From Pseudomonadota bacterium (lineage in GTDB: Bacteria; Pseudomonadota; Alphaproteobacteria; CACIAM-22H2): a stretch of DNA of 9,899 nt. The position numbers were made by a program, and so were the translations under genes. Under the pieces are notes generated by a model that saw nothing but the letters and a program-made list of their open reading frames with translations, searched no databases and was not told where the DNA came from. The DNA is taken from positions 1 to 9,899 of the forward strand of contig JAIUNH010000099.1 in NCBI GenBank assembly GCA_020161965.1, written 5' to 3'. Positions 7,429 to 9,899 of this stretch are shown in pieces (positions within the stretch are counted from its first letter, which is position 1; each line of letters starts with the position of its first letter).

Positions 7429-7441
7429 ATCTGCGAGTCAA
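7412..7441 (-). promoter_or_regulatory. Candidate promoter of the hydroxyproline operon
   Basis: On the minus strand TTGACT (7441-7436; five of six to TTGACA) and TACATT (7417-7412; four of six to TATAAT) are 18 bases apart. Transcription would begin near 7405, giving a leader of about 20-25 bases before the deaminase ATG. The spacer is almost entirely the palindrome at 7417-7432, a position where a bound regulator would block RNA polymerase. Confidence 0.5.
7417..7432. promoter_or_regulatory. Probable operator: 16-bp imperfect palindrome
   Basis: AGATTGTATAAAATCT is a dyad with seven of eight base pairs matching. Its core TTGTATAAAA is one base from the TTGTATACAA-type sites bound by many FCD-class GntR regulators. 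It is the clearest dyad in the 96-base divergent gap and overlaps both candidate promoters, so the adjacent GntR protein is the likely ligand. Binding is inferred. Confidence 0.6.
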
Positions 7442-7479
7442 TAGCCTTCTTCGCGCGACGGGGATAAATTCGAAAGATC

Positions 7480-8190
7480 ATGGCCAACTCTTTGACTCAC
7501 CGGACCTTGTCGTCGGCGATCGCCGATCGCCTGCGCCAGTCGATCCTGGGCGGCGAATACGCGGCCGGCACGCAATTGCGCCAAGACGCATTGGCGTCGT
7601 CCTTTAGCGTCAGCCGGATTCCGGTGCGCGAGGCGCTGTTCCAACTCGAAGCCGAAGGACTGGTGCAGATCGAGCCCCACAAGGGTGCGGTCGTCACCGG
7701 CATTTCGATGGAAGAGGTCGACGACGTGTTCGATCTGCGCACGGCATTGGAAGCGCGCTTGCTTGCGGATTCGATTCCCAATCTGACCGATGCGGATTTC
7801 GTACGCATCGACGCGGCGCGCGAAGCCTTCGATCGCATGGTCGCGTCGGGCGATATCTCGGTTTCGGGCGGGCTGAACGCGGAACTGCATATGGCGTTCT
7901 ATGCGGGCGCCAAATTGCCCAAGACGGCTGCGATTGTCGCCGGTCTGCTGCAAACCAGCGACCGCTATACGCGTTTGCAGCTTTCATCGACCAAGGGTTT
8001 GGCGAAAGCGGGGCGCGAGCATCGCGAACTCGCCGCCTTGTGCCGCAAGCGCGATGCGGCCGGCGCTCTGGCGTTGTTGAAGGCGCATATCGAAGCGGTG
8101 CGCGCCGATTTGGCAGCCGTTCTAAAAAGAACGCCCGGCCTCGTCACCGAGGGCCGGGCGTCCAACGCGGGGCGTAAGCCGCGCGTTTGA
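7480..8190 (+). CDS. GntR-family transcriptional regulator, FCD (FadR/VanR) subfamily
   Basis: This is a DNA-binding regulator of 236 residues. The N-terminal winged helix-turn-helix spans about residues 8-72, with the hallmark SRIPVREALFQLEAEGLV (45-62) and a wing at PHKGAVV. The C-terminal FCD ligand domain begins near residue 78. Its metal-site histidines are recognisable at His137 (ELHMAF), His181 (REHREL) and His203 (KAHIEA); Asn133 occupies the usual fourth-ligand position. Divergence from the operon and the palindrome between them make it the likely controller, probably a repressor relieved by a pathway compound; the effector is inferred, not visible. The last 20 or so residues form a basic tail beyond the FCD helices, encoded over the hairpin at 8131-8161. 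The start at 7480 has only a weak GAAAG upstream. No terminator follows on this strand. Confidence 0.92.
   Translation: MANSLTHRTLSSAIADRLRQSILGGEYAAGTQLRQDALASSFSVSRIPVREALFQLEAEGLVQIEPHKGAVVTGISMEEVDDVFDLRTALEARLLADSIPNLTDADFVRIDAAREAFDRMVASGDISVSGGLNAELHMAFYAGAKLPKTAAIVAGLLQTSDRYTRLQLSSTKGLAKAGREHRELAALCRKRDAAGALALLKAHIEAVRADLAAVLKRTPGLVTEGRASNAGRKPRV
8121..8161 (-). terminator. Rho-independent terminator for katG, inside the GntR coding sequence
   Basis: Arms 8131-8140 (ACGCCCGGCC) and 8152-8161 (GGCCGGGCGT) are perfectly complementary over ten bases. Three further pairs inside (8141-8143 with 8148-8150, one bulged base) leave a four-base loop. Read on the minus strand, the GC-rich hairpin is followed by TTCTTTTT, the expected U-tract. 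The stem begins 31 bases past the katG stop. On the plus strand no T-run follows, so it should terminate only katG transcripts. Confidence 0.75.
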
Positions 8191-8192
8191 GC

Positions 8193-9899
8193 TTAGGCGA
8201 CGTCGTAGCGGTCGGCGTCCATCACCTTCGTCCAGGCCTTGACGAAATCGGCGACGAATTTCTTCTTCGCGTCCGCCGCACCGTAGACTTCGGCCAGCGC
8301 CCGCAACCGCGAATCCGAACCGAAGACCAGATCGGCGCGCGTGCCCATCCACTTGACCTTGCCGGTCTTGCGTTCGCGCGCTTCGTAGACGCCGTCGCCG
8401 GCGGGTTTCCATTCGACGTCCATGTCGAGCAGGTTGACGAAGAAATCGTTCGTCAGCTTGCCGACATTGGCGGTGAACACGCCGTGCTTGTTGCCGCCGG
8501 CATTGGCGCCGAGGACGCGCAAGCCGCCGACCAGCACCGTCATTTCGGGTGCGGTCAGTTTCAGCAATTGCGCGCGGTCGATCAGCGCCACTTCGGCCGG
8601 GACGCGCGTCTTGCCCTTCACGTAGTTGCGGAAGCCGTCGATGACGGGTTCCAGCGGCGCGAAGGACGGCACGTCGGTCTGGTCTTGCGACGCGTCGGCG
8701 CGACCCGGCGTGAAGTTAACGGTCGTTTCCACGCCCGCATCCTTCGCCGCTTTTTCGACCGCCGCACTGCCGGCGAGCACGATCAGATCGGCGATCGAGA
8801 TTTTCTTGGTCCCGGTGTTGAACGCGCCGCGAATACTTTCCAGCGCCGCCAGAACCTTGGCGAGCTGGGCGGGATCGTTGACCGGCCAATCCTTCTGCGG
8901 GGCCAAGCGCACGCGCGCGCCATTGGCACCGCCACGCTTGTCGGAGCCGCGGAAGGTCGAGGCCGAGGCCCAGGCGGCGGAAACGAGTTCCGACACCATT
9001 AAGCCGCTCGCCAGGATCTTCGCCTTCAGCGATGCGATATCGGCTGCGTCGACCAGCTTGTGATCGACCGTCGGGATCGGATCCTGCCAGGGCAGAACTT
9101 CCTTCGGCACCAGCTTGCCGAGATAACGCGCGCGCGGGCCCATATCGCGATGGGTCAGCTTGTACCAAGCGCGCGCGAACGCGTCGGCGAAGGCGGCGGG
9201 ATCGGCCAGGAACCGGCGCGAGATTTTCTCGTAAGCCGGGTCGAAGCGCAGCGCCAAATCCGACGTCAGCATCGCCGGGGCGTGGCTTTTCTTCGGATCG
9301 AACGCGTCCGGGATCGTGCCGGCACCCGCGCCGTTCTTCGGGCGCCATTGATGCGCGCCCGCCGGGCTCTTGGTCAGTTCCCAATCGTATTTGAAGAGGT
9401 TGGTGAAGAAGTCGTGGCTCCACTTCACCGGCGTCGAGGTCCAGGTGACTTCGAGACCGCTGGTGATCGCGTCGCCGCCCTTGCCGGAGCCATGCGTGCT
9501 GGCCCAGCCGAAACCTTGCGCTTCGATCGATCCGGCTTCGGGATCGGCGCCGACCTTCGCGGCGTCGCCTGCACCATGCGTTTTACCGAAAGTGTGGCCG
9601 CCCGCGATCAATGCGACGGTTTCTTCGTCGTCCATCGCCATGCGGGCGAAAGTCTCGCGGATGTCGCGCGCCGAGGCGAGCGGATCGGGGTTGCCGTTGG
9701 GACCCTCGGGGTTGACGTAGATGAGGCCCATCTGCACCGCACCCAGCGGGTTTTCGAGCTCGCGATCGCCGCTATAGCGCTGATCGTCGAGCCACTTCGT
9801 CTCCGGGCCCCAATAGACCGACTGGTCGGGCTCCCACGTGTCGGCGCGCCCGCCGGCGAAGCCGAAGGTCTTGAAGCCCATCGATTCCAGCGCGACGTT
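8193..9899 (-). CDS. katG: Catalase-peroxidase KatG, N-terminus cut by window edge
   Basis: This is a bifunctional haem enzyme that removes hydrogen peroxide as catalase and peroxidase. The frame runs open off the right edge, giving 568 visible residues; full-length KatG is about 730, so roughly 160-170 N-terminal residues, including the distal haem-pocket Arg-Trp-His, are outside. Visible hallmarks in window numbering are Tyr61 (GLIYVNPEGP) and Met87 (ARMAMDDEE), two members of the Met-Tyr-Trp adduct. Proximal haem ligand His102 lies in GGHTFGKTHG, Asp214 (TSDLALRFDP) is its hydrogen-bond partner, and Arg251 (THRDMGP) is the mobile arginine. The C-terminal haem-less repeat is complete through KVMDADRYDVA. 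It converges with the regulator gene, with two bases between the stops. No functional link to the hydroxyproline genes is evident beyond peroxide that an oxidase might produce. Its promoter lies outside. Confidence 0.97.
   Translation of the reverse strand, partial: NVALESMGFKTFGFAGGRADTWEPDQSVYWGPETKWLDDQRYSGDRELENPLGAVQMGLIYVNPEGPNGNPDPLASARDIRETFARMAMDDEETVALIAGGHTFGKTHGAGDAAKVGADPEAGSIEAQGFGWASTHGSGKGGDAITSGLEVTWTSTPVKWSHDFFTNLFKYDWELTKSPAGAHQWRPKNGAGAGTIPDAFDPKKSHAPAMLTSDLALRFDPAYEKISRRFLADPAAFADAFARAWYKLTHRDMGPRARYLGKLVPKEVLPWQDPIPTVDHKLVDAADIASLKAKILASGLMVSELVSAAWASASTFRGSDKRGGANGARVRLAPQKDWPVNDPAQLAKVLAALESIRGAFNTGTKKISIADLIVLAGSAAVEKAAKDAGVETTVNFTPGRADASQDQTDVPSFAPLEPVIDGFRNYVKGKTRVPAEVALIDRAQLLKLTAPEMTVLVGGLRVLGANAGGNKHGVFTANVGKLTNDFFVNLLDMDVEWKPAGDGVYEARERKTGKVKWMGTRADLVFGSDSRLRALAEVYGAADAKKKFVADFVKAWTKVMDADRYDVA

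Noticed and set aside
6547..7467. Long plus-strand open frame of 306 residues opposite the deaminase gene
   Set aside because: It is antisense to a gene with full family motifs, its translation is rich in Arg, Gly and His without any recognisable domain, and it is a usual by-product of high-GC coding DNA.
8131..8161. Hairpin as a terminator for the regulator gene
   Set aside because: On the plus strand it lies before the regulator's stop codon and is followed by CCAACGCG rather than a T-run, so the polarity fits katG only.
8187..9002. Plus-strand open frame of 271 residues opposite katG
   Set aside because: It is antisense to conserved KatG C-terminal coding sequence and no family is recognisable in its translation.
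9879..9881. ATG at 9881 as the katG start
   Set aside because: The frame continues upstream to the window edge with residues NVALES, typical of internal KatG sequence, so this methionine is internal and the gene is partial.

Overview
The window is GC-rich, compact, and mostly built of genes joined by 4-base start/stop overlaps. Base composition, codon style and gene families fit an alphaproteobacterium, possibly of the Rhodospirillales type. That is an impression from the sequence alone; there is no rRNA or other taxonomic marker here.

Three transcription units are visible. (1) Positions 7383 down to beyond 1 on the minus strand hold one tightly packed seven-gene operon. In transcription order it encodes a DapA-family deaminase, an FAD amino-acid oxidase of the DadA type, a 4-hydroxyproline epimerase of the proline racemase family, a histidinol/inositol-phosphatase-family protein, and then the ATPase, fused permease and substrate-binding protein (cut by the left edge) of an iron/phosphonate/sugar-phosphate-type ABC importer. 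(2) Positions 7480-8190 on the plus strand hold a GntR/FCD-family regulator divergent from the operon. The 96-base gap between them carries an imperfect 16-bp palindrome inside overlapping candidate promoters. (3) Positions 8193 to beyond 9899 on the minus strand hold katG, which lacks its N-terminus here and converges on the regulator gene with two bases between the stop codons. Its likely intrinsic terminator lies inside the 3' end of the regulator's coding sequence.

The first three enzymes together specify most of the known bacterial trans-4-hydroxy-L-proline pathway. The epimerase makes cis-4-hydroxy-D-proline, the FAD oxidase makes Delta1-pyrroline-4-hydroxy-2-carboxylate, and the DapA-family deaminase makes 2-oxoglutarate semialdehyde. 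The semialdehyde dehydrogenase that completes the pathway is not in the window. The GntR protein is the obvious candidate local regulator.

The least expected parts are the phosphatase, which is translationally coupled between epimerase and transporter, and the importer class, which differs from the polar-amino-acid-type transporters of characterised hydroxyproline loci. Together they raise the untested possibility that the imported compound is a phosphorylated or otherwise anionic hydroxyproline-related molecule. I see no mobile elements, CRISPR arrays, tRNA or rRNA genes, and no gene-free stretch over 100 bases.
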